The notes beneath the pieces were generated by a model. It worked only from the letters and a program-made list of their open reading frames with translations. It was not told the origin of the DNA and ran no database searches. A stretch of DNA of 64,000 nt from Myroides profundi (GTDB lineage: Bacteria; Bacteroidota; Bacteroidia; Flavobacteriales; Flavobacteriaceae), in the NCBI RefSeq assembly GCF_000833025.1, contig NZ_CP010817.1, positions 806,001 to 870,000 of the forward strand, written 5' to 3'. The position numbers and the translations under genes are program-made. Below, one piece after another: positions 35,064-43,030 of the stretch (its first letter is position 1; every line of letters begins with the position of its first letter).

Positions 35064-37045
35064 GAAAATTAGCTTATTTGCTACTTTTTTTATTGTCATT
35101 TATATCAGTGCAGGCTCAGATTACTAATCCTGCTAAATGGCAATCTAAAATTGAGAAAAAGTCTGATACAGAATACACCATTACTTGGGATGCTGTAATA
35201 GAAAAGAACTGGCATTTATACTCCCAATATAACCCAGAAGGAGGTTCGTTGCCTTTAGAGTTTATTTATAATAATCAAGAAGGAAATTATACATTAGAAG
35301 GCAAGGCAAAGGAGAGTGAAACAAAGACTTCATTTAATGATGTCTTTGGTGTGGATGAAATCTACTTCGTAGACTCTGCTAAACTAGTTCAAGACATTAA
35401 GATAACCAATTCTGCTGTGGAAACTATCCAAGTAGAATTAGCTTATCAGGTATGTGATGAAATGTGTATTAGTCAGAGTAACTTATTTGTTTACGATTTA
35501 AAGACACTTGAAACCAGAGAAGTAAAGAACTTCGAAGATTTAGCAACTACTACTGTAGATACTAAAAAGGACAGTGATACAACTGATACAACAGTAGCTA
35601 CAACAGGAAATACTAAAGAAGAGAAAAAAGGATTGTTTACTATTTTCTTCTTAGCCTTCTTATCAGGGTTTGCAGCATTACTTACGCCATGTGTATTCCC
35701 AATGATTCCGATGACAGTGAGTTTCTTCACTAAACAGTCTAAGACTAGAGCAAAGGGAATTAAGAATGCAATTATCTATGGATTATCTATCATTCTTATC
35801 TATGTAGTATTAGGAACGATAGTGACTGCAATATTTGGAGCAGATTCATTAAACGCACTTTCTACGAATGTGTATTTTAATATTATCTTCTTCTTATTGT
35901 TAGTGATATTCGCTACTTCATTCTTAGGAGCATTCGAGATTATGCTACCTAACTCATGGGCTAATAAAGTAGATTCTCAAGCAGACAGAGGAGGTATTAT
36001 AGGTATCTTATTTATGGCATTAGCACTTGCTATAGTATCATTCTCATGTACAGGACCTATCGTAGGAACACTATTAGTAGAAGCAGCATCTAAAGGAGGT
36101 ATAGCACCTATCGTAGGAATGTTAGGGTTCTCTCTAGCATTAGCATTACCATTTATGTTATTCGCTATGTTCCCTGGATGGTTAAACTCTATGCCACGTT
36201 CAGGAGGATGGTTAAATACTGTGAAAGTGTCTTTAGGATTCTTAGAGTTAGCTTTAGCGTTTAAATTCTTGTCTAATGCAGATCTTGTATTACAAGCACA
36301 TTGGTTAGAAAGAGAAGTATTCTTAGCGATCTGGATTGCTATCTTTGGAGCATGGGCATTATATTTATTAGGAAAGATCAGACTACCACATGATAGCCCT
36401 ACAGATAGTATATCAGTAGGAAGATTATTTATGGCTTTATTAGTATCTGTATTTACGATTTATATGATACCAGGACTATGGGGAGCACCACTTAAGATTA
36501 TCTCAGGTTTCCCTCCACCGATGACGTATTCAGAAAGTCCTTATGGTGTTGGAGGAAAAGGTGGTAATGCAGGAGGAGTAGCTACTGCTATTCCAGACGG
36601 AGCTAAACTAGGAGCGCATGATATTATTGCCTTTACAGATTATGAGAAAGGTATGGCTTATGCTAGGTCTGTAAATAAACCAGTCTTACTTGACTTCACA
36701 GGATTTGCATGTGTGAACTGTCGTAAGATGGAAGATTATGTATGGTCAGAAGCAGAAGTATTATCTATCTTAAAAAATGAAGTTGTTTTAATTTCATTAT
36801 ATGTAGATGATAAGAAAGAGTTGCCTGAGAACGAACAATATATTTCTGAAACTACAGGTAAGAAAATAAAAACAATTGGTAATAAATGGAGTGATTTCCA
36901 AATGAAACATTACCAAGCGAATGCACAGCCTTACTATATCGTATTAGATAAAGAAGGTAATCGCTTAAATGAAGCTGTTGGTTATATGCCAGATGCACCA
37001 GAGTATAAAGCTTGGTTAGAAAGCGGAATTAATAAAGTGAAATAA
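35060..37045 (+). CDS. dsbD: Thiol:disulfide interchange protein DsbD
   Basis: DsbD carries reducing power from cytoplasmic thioredoxin to the periplasm. The 661-residue protein has a signal peptide and an N-terminal DsbD-alpha-like domain (CDEMC, Cys near 132 and 136). The central domain of about eight helices holds LLTPCVFPMIPMTV and SFSCTGPIVG, which contribute the membrane Cys pair. A C-terminal thioredoxin-like domain carries CVNC (Cys551, Cys554). Bacteroidota copies are often annotated as cytochrome c biogenesis proteins. It overlaps tilS. Confidence 0.92.
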   Translation: MRKLAYLLLFLLSFISVQAQITNPAKWQSKIEKKSDTEYTITWDAVIEKNWHLYSQYNPEGGSLPLEFIYNNQEGNYTLEGKAKESETKTSFNDVFGVDEIYFVDSAKLVQDIKITNSAVETIQVELAYQVCDEMCISQSNLFVYDLKTLETREVKNFEDLATTTVDTKKDSDTTDTTVATTGNTKEEKKGLFTIFFLAFLSGFAALLTPCVFPMIPMTVSFFTKQSKTRAKGIKNAIIYGLSIILIYVVLGTIVTAIFGADSLNALSTNVYFNIIFFLLLVIFATSFLGAFEIMLPNSWANKVDSQADRGGIIGILFMALALAIVSFSCTGPIVGTLLVEAASKGGIAPIVGMLGFSLALALPFMLFAMFPGWLNSMPRSGGWLNTVKVSLGFLELALAFKFLSNADLVLQAHWLEREVFLAIWIAIFGAWALYLLGKIRLPHDSPTDSISVGRLFMALLVSVFTIYMIPGLWGAPLKIISGFPPPMTYSESPYGVGGKGGNAGGVATAIPDGAKLGAHDIIAFTDYEKGMAYARSVNKPVLLDFTGFACVNCRKMEDYVWSEAEVLSILKNEVVLISLYVDDKKELPENEQYISETTGKKIKTIGNKWSDFQMKHYQANAQPYYIVLDKEGNRLNEAVGYMPDAPEYKAWLESGINKVK

Positions 37046-37067
37046 GTTTTTATAATTATAGTTAAAG

Positions 37068-37098
37068 AAGCCACGTGAGATCACGTGGCTTTTTTTAT
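37068..37098 (+). terminator. tilS-dsbD terminator
   Basis: Arms AAGCCACGTG / CACGTGGCTT (37068-37091) are followed by seven T. Confidence 0.9.
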
Positions 37099-37289
37099 GA
37101 TGGTAGTATAAAAAAACAAAGGTGTTTTGATTTAATTTTAAGAAGAAAGTTAATACATTTGATAACCTTCTGAAGTAAGGAAACAAAACACAATATTTAA
37201 TTTAAGTACCTTTTGTTAATCAATACTAGAGAATGTATTCTTCAGAATATTAGATGATTAATTAGAGCGTATAAAATAAGCTAAGAAAA

Positions 37290-38135
37290 ATGAAAAGAAG
37301 TTTAGTTGCATTATCATTTGCATTGTTTACACTGTGTACACAAGCACAAGTTCACACTCCACCTACAAGTACAAAAGCAGAATCACATCAAGTAGTAGGG
37401 CTTACGGATATCAAGATTGATTATTCAAGACCGAATATGAGAGGGCGTTTAGTATTTGGTGATTTAGTTCCTTATGGAAGAATGTGGAGAACAGGAGCGA
37501 ATATGAATACCGTAGTTACTTTTGGTAATGATGTAGAGATCGGTGGTAAGAAATTAAAGAAAGGATCGTATGCATTATTTACTATTCCTAAAGTAGAAGA
37601 ATGGGAAGTAATATTCTATGCAGACACGAATAACTGGGGATTACCAGAGAAATGGGATGAGAGTAAAGTAGCTTTATCGACTAAGGTTAAACCTATTGGT
37701 TCTGATCGCAAGTTTGAGACATTAACTGTAGCGGTGAATAATGTGAACATAGACTATGCGGACTTAGAGATTATGTGGGAGAAGACAGTTGTACCTGTTC
37801 GTTTTAAAGTACCAACAGATCAATTGGCAATGCAGAGTATAGATGAGACATTTGAAGGACCTACAATCGTTGATTATTACGGAGCAGCAGAATATTACTA
37901 CCTAACGAATAAAGACCTTGTAAAAGCTCTAGATTGGGTAAATAAGGCTATTGAGAAATCAGGAGAGAAAATACCTTACTACTTTGTACGCTTAAAATCA
38001 CAGATCCAAGCTAAAGGAGGTGATAAAATAGCCGCTGTAGAAACTGCTAAATGGGCATTAGAGTTAGCAGAGAAAGCGAATAACCTTGATTATATCAAGA
38101 TTAATAAAGACGCTATCAGAGAGTGGAGCAAGTAA
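37290..38135 (+). CDS. DUF2911 domain secreted protein
   Basis: The 281-residue precursor has a signal peptide (FTLCTQAQ). Residues 30-150 match DUF2911, with IDYSRPNMRGRLVFGDLVPYGRMWRTGANMNT, KKLKKGSYALFTIP and WEVIFYADTNNWG. Residues 180-281 are helical with a TPR-like look (YYGAAEYYYLTNKDLVKALDWVNKAIEKSG). The biochemical function of DUF2911 is not known. It is monocistronic, and a heptamer repeat starts 5 bp behind its stop. Confidence 0.88.
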   Translation: MKRSLVALSFALFTLCTQAQVHTPPTSTKAESHQVVGLTDIKIDYSRPNMRGRLVFGDLVPYGRMWRTGANMNTVVTFGNDVEIGGKKLKKGSYALFTIPKVEEWEVIFYADTNNWGLPEKWDESKVALSTKVKPIGSDRKFETLTVAVNNVNIDYADLEIMWEKTVVPVRFKVPTDQLAMQSIDETFEGPTIVDYYGAAEYYYLTNKDLVKALDWVNKAIEKSGEKIPYYFVRLKSQIQAKGGDKIAAVETAKWALELAEKANNLDYIKINKDAIREWSK

Positions 38136-38139
38136 TTTT

Positions 38140-38216
38140 AATTAAGAATTAAGAATTAAGAATTAAGAATTAAGAATTAAGAATTAAGAATTAAGAATTA
38201 AGAATTAAGAATTAAG
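38140..38216. repeat. Heptanucleotide microsatellite (AATTAAG)11
   Basis: Eleven perfect head-to-tail copies of AATTAAG fill 77 bp between the DUF2911 gene and its downstream hairpin. Tracts of this kind gain and lose copies by slippage. It is outside any ORF. Confidence 0.97.
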
Positions 38217-38266
38217 ATTGTACTTAAAATGCTGATTTCTGAAAGCTTATAGCTGAATATATAAAG

Positions 38267-38299
38267 AAAAAGATAGTTCTAATGAACTATCTTTTTTTG
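38267..38299 (+). terminator. Terminator behind the DUF2911 gene
   Basis: Arms AAAAAGATAGTTC (38267-38279) and GAACTATCTTTTT (38284-38296) are separated by TAAT. Confidence 0.85.
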
Positions 38300-38320
38300 T
38301 TTCTATGAAGTTGTCTTTTT

Positions 38321-38376
38321 GTGAAATCGTGAAGTTGTGAAACCGTGAAGTTGTGAAATTGTGAAGTTGTGAGCTG
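38321..38376. repeat. Degenerate 8-bp / 16-bp tandem repeat
   Basis: Seven adjoining octamers of the form GTGAARYY (the last diverged) alternate GTGAAAYY with GTGAAGTT, giving a 16-bp higher-order unit repeated three times. It is intergenic, about 180 bp before purB. Confidence 0.85.
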
Positions 38377-38501
38377 TAACCCTTCAACTGTCAATTAATC
38401 ATATCTCTAATTTCCATTACGCTATGTTGTAGGCAAACTACAGAAAAACACCATCACAAAAAAACAAACCTACTATCAACTATCTTTTTTATTTAAGATA
38501 C

Positions 38502-38531
38502 TTTGATTCTGTATCGAATGCTTTATCTTTG
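38502..38531 (+). promoter_or_regulatory. purB promoter
   Basis: TTTG (38502-38505), 18 bp, TATCTTTG (38524-38531): a consensus Bacteroidota promoter 24 bp before the ATG. Confidence 0.75.
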
Positions 38532-38555
38532 TGTCTTAACAACACAATCTAAAAT

Positions 38556-39905
38556 ATGCTAACAGAATTAAATGCTATTTCGCCTATCGATGGGCGTTAT
38601 AGAGGTAAGACCAATGCACTAGCTAATTATTTCTCAGAAGAAGCATTAATCAAGTACAGAGTATTAGTAGAAGTAGAGTACTTTATTTCTCTATGTGAGC
38701 ACAATGTCCCTCAATTAGCCAATGTCCCAAGTTCTATCTTTCCTGAATTGCGTAAACTGTATCAAGAGTTTACCACAGAAGATGCTTTGTGGATCAAGGA
38801 GATGGAGAAAACGACGAATCACGATGTGAAAGCAGTAGAGTACTTTCTGAAAAGCGCATTTGACATTTTAAAGTTAGAAGAATATAAAGAGTTTATTCAC
38901 TTTGGACTAACTTCTCAGGATATTAATAACACCTCTATACCTTTATTGACTAAAGAAGCGTATGAGGATGTGTATAAACCATCTTTAGTCACTGTTATCA
39001 ATAGATTAAAAGAGTTGAGCATAGAGTGGAAGGATGTACCTATGTTGGCACGTACACATGGTCAGCCTGCTTCTCCTACACGTCTAGGTAAAGAGATTTA
39101 CGTATTCGTGGAGCGTTTAGAACAGCAGTTAGCATTATTAGAACAAGTACCTTTTGCTGCTAAATTTGGTGGTGCTACAGGTAACTTTAATGCGCACCAT
39201 GTAGCTTACCCAAAACAAGATTGGAAACAGTTTGGAACTGACTTCGTAGAATTGACTTTAGGTCTTAAACATTCTTTCCCGACTACACAGATAGAGCACT
39301 ATGATCACTTCGCAGCATTCTTCGATGGATTAAAACGTATAAACACGATACTGATAGACTTAGATAGAGATATCTGGACATATGTATCGATGGATTACTT
39401 TAAACAGAAGATTAAGGCAGGAGAGATAGGTTCTTCGGCTATGCCTCATAAAGTAAATCCTATTGACTTTGAAAACTCAGAAGGAAATTTAGGTATCGCT
39501 AATGCAATTTTTGAACATTTAGCGGCTAAGTTACCGATATCACGTCTTCAACGTGACTTGACAGACAGTACAGTGTTGCGTAATGTAGGAGTGCCTTTTG
39601 GACACACGCTTATTGCATTTGAGTCTACATTAAAAGGATTGAATAAGTTATTGCTGAATGCAGATAAGTTTGCTCAAGACTTAGAGAATAACTGGGCTGT
39701 AGTAGCAGAAGCTATTCAGACTATACTAAGAAGAGAAGGATATCCTAATCCGTATGAAGCATTAAAAGATTTGACTAGAACGAATACAGTGATTAATAAA
39801 GAATCAATGCATAATTTCATCGAGACATTAAATGTATCTGATGCAATTAAAGCAGAGCTTAAAGCAATCACACCAGCTAATTATTTAGGAGTAGATATTC
39901 TGTAA
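38556..39905 (+). CDS. purB: Adenylosuccinate lyase
   Basis: PurB acts twice in purine synthesis, releasing fumarate from SAICAR and from adenylosuccinate. The 449-residue protein has SPIDGRYRGKTNALANYFSE, TNHDVKAVEYFL, HFGLTSQDINNTS, ARTHGQPASPTRLGKE and the fumarase-superfamily signature GSSAMPHKVNPIDFEN, whose Ser is the catalytic acid/base. Monocistronic. Confidence 0.96.
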   Translation: MLTELNAISPIDGRYRGKTNALANYFSEEALIKYRVLVEVEYFISLCEHNVPQLANVPSSIFPELRKLYQEFTTEDALWIKEMEKTTNHDVKAVEYFLKSAFDILKLEEYKEFIHFGLTSQDINNTSIPLLTKEAYEDVYKPSLVTVINRLKELSIEWKDVPMLARTHGQPASPTRLGKEIYVFVERLEQQLALLEQVPFAAKFGGATGNFNAHHVAYPKQDWKQFGTDFVELTLGLKHSFPTTQIEHYDHFAAFFDGLKRINTILIDLDRDIWTYVSMDYFKQKIKAGEIGSSAMPHKVNPIDFENSEGNLGIANAIFEHLAAKLPISRLQRDLTDSTVLRNVGVPFGHTLIAFESTLKGLNKLLLNADKFAQDLENNWAVVAEAIQTILRREGYPNPYEALKDLTRTNTVINKESMHNFIETLNVSDAIKAELKAITPANYLGVDIL

Positions 39906-39928
39906 TAAGAATTTACCATAAAATGAAT

Positions 39929-39965
39929 AAGCGAGTCTTTTGAAAGAAGGACTCGCTTTTTTATT
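39929..39965 (+). terminator. purB terminator
   Basis: Arms AAGCGAGTC (39929-39937) and GACTCGCTT (39950-39958) are followed by T-rich sequence. Confidence 0.8.
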
Positions 39966-39996
39966 AATTTTAATATTAATTCGAAATGATTTAAAA

Positions 39997-40752
39997 ATGA
40001 CGGATACCATTAATTTTGAAGAACACCTTTTTAAGGATCAGCTAGCTATATATATCAGTTCTGTATGGGTATTGAATAATACTAGTTCTTTTGGACATGA
40101 GATTGTTTTAATTCCTGATGGAATGATAGATATGTGTTGTTTTTACGATTTGGAAGGGAATATGCAGAAGATGTTGTTCGGTTTGTGTACTAAGCCAGAA
40201 ATGACTGTCATTCCTCCTCATAGTGAGATGAGAGTGATTAGTTTCACTCCACTTGGTATAGAGTATCTCTTGAAAATTAATATTAATGATATTGTAGATA
40301 GTCAATGTTGTTTACCTTCAGATTTTTTGCCTCAAATTGATTTTAGTAGAGGAAATATTCAAAAGCTAATAACTTCTGCTTATATGTGGGTTACTTCTAT
40401 TGGTGTAGAAGATATTGAGCAGAAGAAGATTGACTTATTTGATATTGTTACTAAGAATAGGGGGAATATTGTGATTAAAGAGTTGGAATCAACTATTTTT
40501 TGGAACCAAAGACAAATGAATAGATATTTTAATAATAGTTTTGGCATATCCTTAAAGAAGTATTGTAATGTTTTGAGGTTCTATTCTAACGTAGCAGGGG
40601 TTAAGAGAGGAAGTTTCTTTCCTGACATAGGTTTTTCAGATCAGGCTCATTTTATTCGTGAAACGCGAAAGTTATGTGGGGTGACACCAAGAGAATTATT
40701 TCAAAATAAAAATGACCGTTTTATTCAATTATCAAAGTTCTCTGATATTTAG
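39997..40752 (+). CDS. AraC family transcriptional regulator
   Basis: I choose the ATG at 39997 (MTDTINFEEHLF); a TTG further up falls inside the purB terminator. The 251-residue protein has an N-terminal DUF6597-like ligand domain (SSVWVLNNTSSFGHEIVLIPDGMIDMC, then FTPLGIEYLLKI) and a C-terminal double helix-turn-helix. The latter includes WNQRQMNRYFNNSFGISLKKYCNVLRF and GFSDQAHFIRETRKLCGVTPREL. It lies 31 bp ahead of the YjdF-family gene and may regulate it. Confidence 0.88.
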   Translation: MTDTINFEEHLFKDQLAIYISSVWVLNNTSSFGHEIVLIPDGMIDMCCFYDLEGNMQKMLFGLCTKPEMTVIPPHSEMRVISFTPLGIEYLLKININDIVDSQCCLPSDFLPQIDFSRGNIQKLITSAYMWVTSIGVEDIEQKKIDLFDIVTKNRGNIVIKELESTIFWNQRQMNRYFNNSFGISLKKYCNVLRFYSNVAGVKRGSFFPDIGFSDQAHFIRETRKLCGVTPRELFQNKNDRFIQLSKFSDI

Positions 40753-40783
40753 TTTTGTCTTTTTAATCAAAAGAAATAAATAA

Positions 40784-41212
40784 ATGATAACAGAACAAAT
40801 GGTAACAGTGTATTTTGATCAACCTTATTGGGTTGTTTTATTTGAGAAGACAGAGGGTGAACAGTATTCTGTAGCTAAGGAAGTTATAGGAACAGCAGAA
40901 CCAGATTACTCTACCATTAATAAGTTTCTGTGTGAACTTGACTTTAATGAATTGAAATATACCTTTAGTATTAAAGGAGCTTGTAAGAAGAACAAGTATA
41001 GATTTAAGAAACAAGTTAAGAAAAATCGTTTATTACAAAGTGATTTAAAAGTGAAATATGTTTTTACAAAAGCACAACTCATGTTGAAAGAGCAACTAGA
41101 GATAGATAAGAGTGAGCGCAAAAAAGAGAGTAGATTGCTAAAAGAAGAACGTGAGCAGTTTAAGTATGTCTTAAGGCAAAAGAAGAAAAAAGAAAAACAT
41201 AGAGGGCATTAA
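40784..41212 (+). CDS. YjdF family protein (DUF2992)
   Basis: The 142-residue protein fits YjdF: VTVYFDQPYWVVLFEKTEGEQYSVAKEVIGTAEP at the start, a middle FSIKGACKKNKYRFKKQVKKN, and a very basic, helical C-terminal half with Lys/Glu repeats. In Firmicutes yjdF is controlled by a riboswitch that binds azaaromatic compounds; the protein's action is unknown. Here the gap ahead is too short for that riboswitch, and an AraC regulator takes its place. Confidence 0.85.
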   Translation: MITEQMVTVYFDQPYWVVLFEKTEGEQYSVAKEVIGTAEPDYSTINKFLCELDFNELKYTFSIKGACKKNKYRFKKQVKKNRLLQSDLKVKYVFTKAQLMLKEQLEIDKSERKKESRLLKEEREQFKYVLRQKKKKEKHRGH

Positions 41213-41246
41213 TTTTTAAAGTATAAAAGAAGTAAGGATAAATAAA

Positions 41247-41276
41247 AAACGGGCTACCCTAAGATAGCCCGTTTCT
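41247..41276. terminator. Terminator of lpdA
   Basis: Arms AAACGGGCTA (41247-41256) and TAGCCCGTTT (41265-41274), with a T-run on the reverse strand. Confidence 0.82.
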
Positions 41277-41297
41277 ATATATTGAATAATCTAATTC

Positions 41298-42689
41298 TTA
41301 TAAGTGGATTACTTCACCGTAAGCATCAGCTACAGCTTCCATCACAGCCTCACTCATAGTAGGGTGTGGGTGAACAGCTTTAAGGATTTCGTATCCAGTA
41401 GTTTCTAATTTACGAGCAACTACAGCCTCAGCGATCATATCTGTAACACCAGCTCCGATCATGTGGCATCCTAACCACTCACCGTATTTAGCATCGAAGA
41501 TAACTTTAACGAATCCATCAGGAGTACCAGCAGCTTTTGCTTTTCCAGATGCAGAGAATGGGAATTTACCTACTTTAAGTTCATAACCAGCTTCTTTCGC
41601 TTTAGCCTCAGTCATACCTACAGAAGCGATCTCTGGAGTAGCATAAGTACATCCTGGGATATTTCCGTAATCTAATGGTTCTACATGGTGTCCAGCGATT
41701 TTCTCAACACATAAGATACCTTCAGCAGAAGCCACGTGAGCTAACGCTTGTCCAGGTACTACGTCACCGATAGCATAGTATCCAGGTACGTTAGTTTGGT
41801 AGAAGTCGTTTACTAAGATTTTATCTCTATCTGTAGCGATACCTACTTCTTCTAATCCGATGTTCTCGATATTCGTTTTGATACCTACAGCAGATAATAA
41901 GATATCAGCTTCTAATACCTCTTCACCTTTAGCTGTTTTTACATATGCTTTTACTCCTTCACCTGTAGTGTCGATACGCTCTACAGAAGAGTTAGTCATA
42001 ATGTTGATACCGTTTTTCTTTAAAGAACGCTCAAATTGTTTAGAGATATCTTCATCCTCTACAGGAACGATATTTGGCATAAACTCAACAATAGTTACAT
42101 CAGTACCCATTGATTTATAGAAGTAAGCGAACTCAACTCCAATAGCTCCAGAACCAACAACAATCATTTTCTTAGGTTGTTGAGGTAATGTTAATGCTTG
42201 TCTGTATCCGATTACTTTTTTACCATCTTGAGGTAAGTTAGGTAACTCTCTAGAACGAGCACCTGTAGCGATGATAATATGGTCAGCAGATAGTTCAGTT
42301 ACTTTTCCATCTTTGTCAGTAACGTCTACTTTCTTACCTGGTTTTACTTTTCCGAATCCGTCGATAACTTCGATCTTATTCTTTTTCATTAAGAATTGAA
42401 CTCCTTTGCTCATTCCTTCAGCTACGTTACGAGAACGTGCGATAACAGCATTGAAATCTTTATCTACATCACCATTGATAGTCAATCCGTAGTCAGAAGC
42501 GTGTTTAAGGTACTCAAACACCTGTGCCGATTTAAGAAGAGCTTTCGTTGGGATACATCCCCAGTTTAAGCAGATACCTCCTAAATTTTCTTTTTCAACA
42601 ACTGCAACTTTAAAACCTAACTGAGAAGCTCTAATCGCAGTAACGTAACCTCCAGGGCCACTTCCTAAAACAATAATATCGAATTTCAT
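41298..42689 (-). CDS. lpdA: Dihydrolipoyl dehydrogenase
   Basis: This is the E3 component of 2-oxo acid dehydrogenase and glycine-cleavage complexes. The 463-residue flavoprotein has the FAD motif VLGSGPGGYVTAIRA, the redox disulfide GGICLNWGCIPTKALL (Cys about 41 and 46), the NAD motif VVGSGAIGVEFA, an FAD-binding YYAIGDV and the His-Glu pair in AVHPHPTMSEAVMEA. Monocistronic here; E1/E2 genes are not in the window. Confidence 0.96.
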   Translation of the reverse strand: MKFDIIVLGSGPGGYVTAIRASQLGFKVAVVEKENLGGICLNWGCIPTKALLKSAQVFEYLKHASDYGLTINGDVDKDFNAVIARSRNVAEGMSKGVQFLMKKNKIEVIDGFGKVKPGKKVDVTDKDGKVTELSADHIIIATGARSRELPNLPQDGKKVIGYRQALTLPQQPKKMIVVGSGAIGVEFAYFYKSMGTDVTIVEFMPNIVPVEDEDISKQFERSLKKNGINIMTNSSVERIDTTGEGVKAYVKTAKGEEVLEADILLSAVGIKTNIENIGLEEVGIATDRDKILVNDFYQTNVPGYYAIGDVVPGQALAHVASAEGILCVEKIAGHHVEPLDYGNIPGCTYATPEIASVGMTEAKAKEAGYELKVGKFPFSASGKAKAAGTPDGFVKVIFDAKYGEWLGCHMIGAGVTDMIAEAVVARKLETTGYEILKAVHPHPTMSEAVMEAVADAYGEVIHL

Positions 42690-42990
42690 ATATCTATATA
42701 TTTCTATATTTTATGCTACGAAAATAATCATTTATTTCTGTTATTGAAACTTTCAATACGAAAAGTTGATAGGCTGTAACTAAGGTAATTGCAAGGAGTG
42801 TGGCTTATTTGGCTATTAGGACGTGACAATTATTATCAAAAAGGCAATATTGTTGATAATCTTTTAAAAAACTAGGAGAGAATAGCGTACTAAAAAATAT
42901 TCAAATTTTAGAACAAAAGTATTTCTACTCTTCAGAAGTTTTCGCCTAATTCATTTTGAGTAGAGAAACCATCTCTATAATGAACAATAA
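42690..42990. other. Gene-free stretch with a small inverted repeat
   Basis: About 300 bp upstream of lpdA. ATTATCAA (42832-42839) and TTGATAAT (42853-42860) form an 8-bp dyad of unknown meaning. Nothing else was recognised. Confidence 0.45.
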
Positions 42991-42992
42991 AA

Positions 42993-43020
42993 AAGCGATA
43001 GATGTGAATCTATCGCTTCT
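42993..43020 (-). terminator. Terminator of the truA-ABC exporter operon
   Basis: Arms AAGCGATAGAT and ATCTATCGCTT (42993-43018) are followed by a T-run on the reverse strand. Confidence 0.88.
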
Positions 43021-43030
43021 GTATATTGAA

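Noticed and set aside
38136..38220. Heptamer tract as a phase-variation switch
   Set aside because: It lies between a stop codon and a terminator, not in a coding region or promoter.
40753..40783. yjdF riboswitch
   Set aside because: Only 31 bases separate the AraC gene from the YjdF gene, too few for the aptamer.
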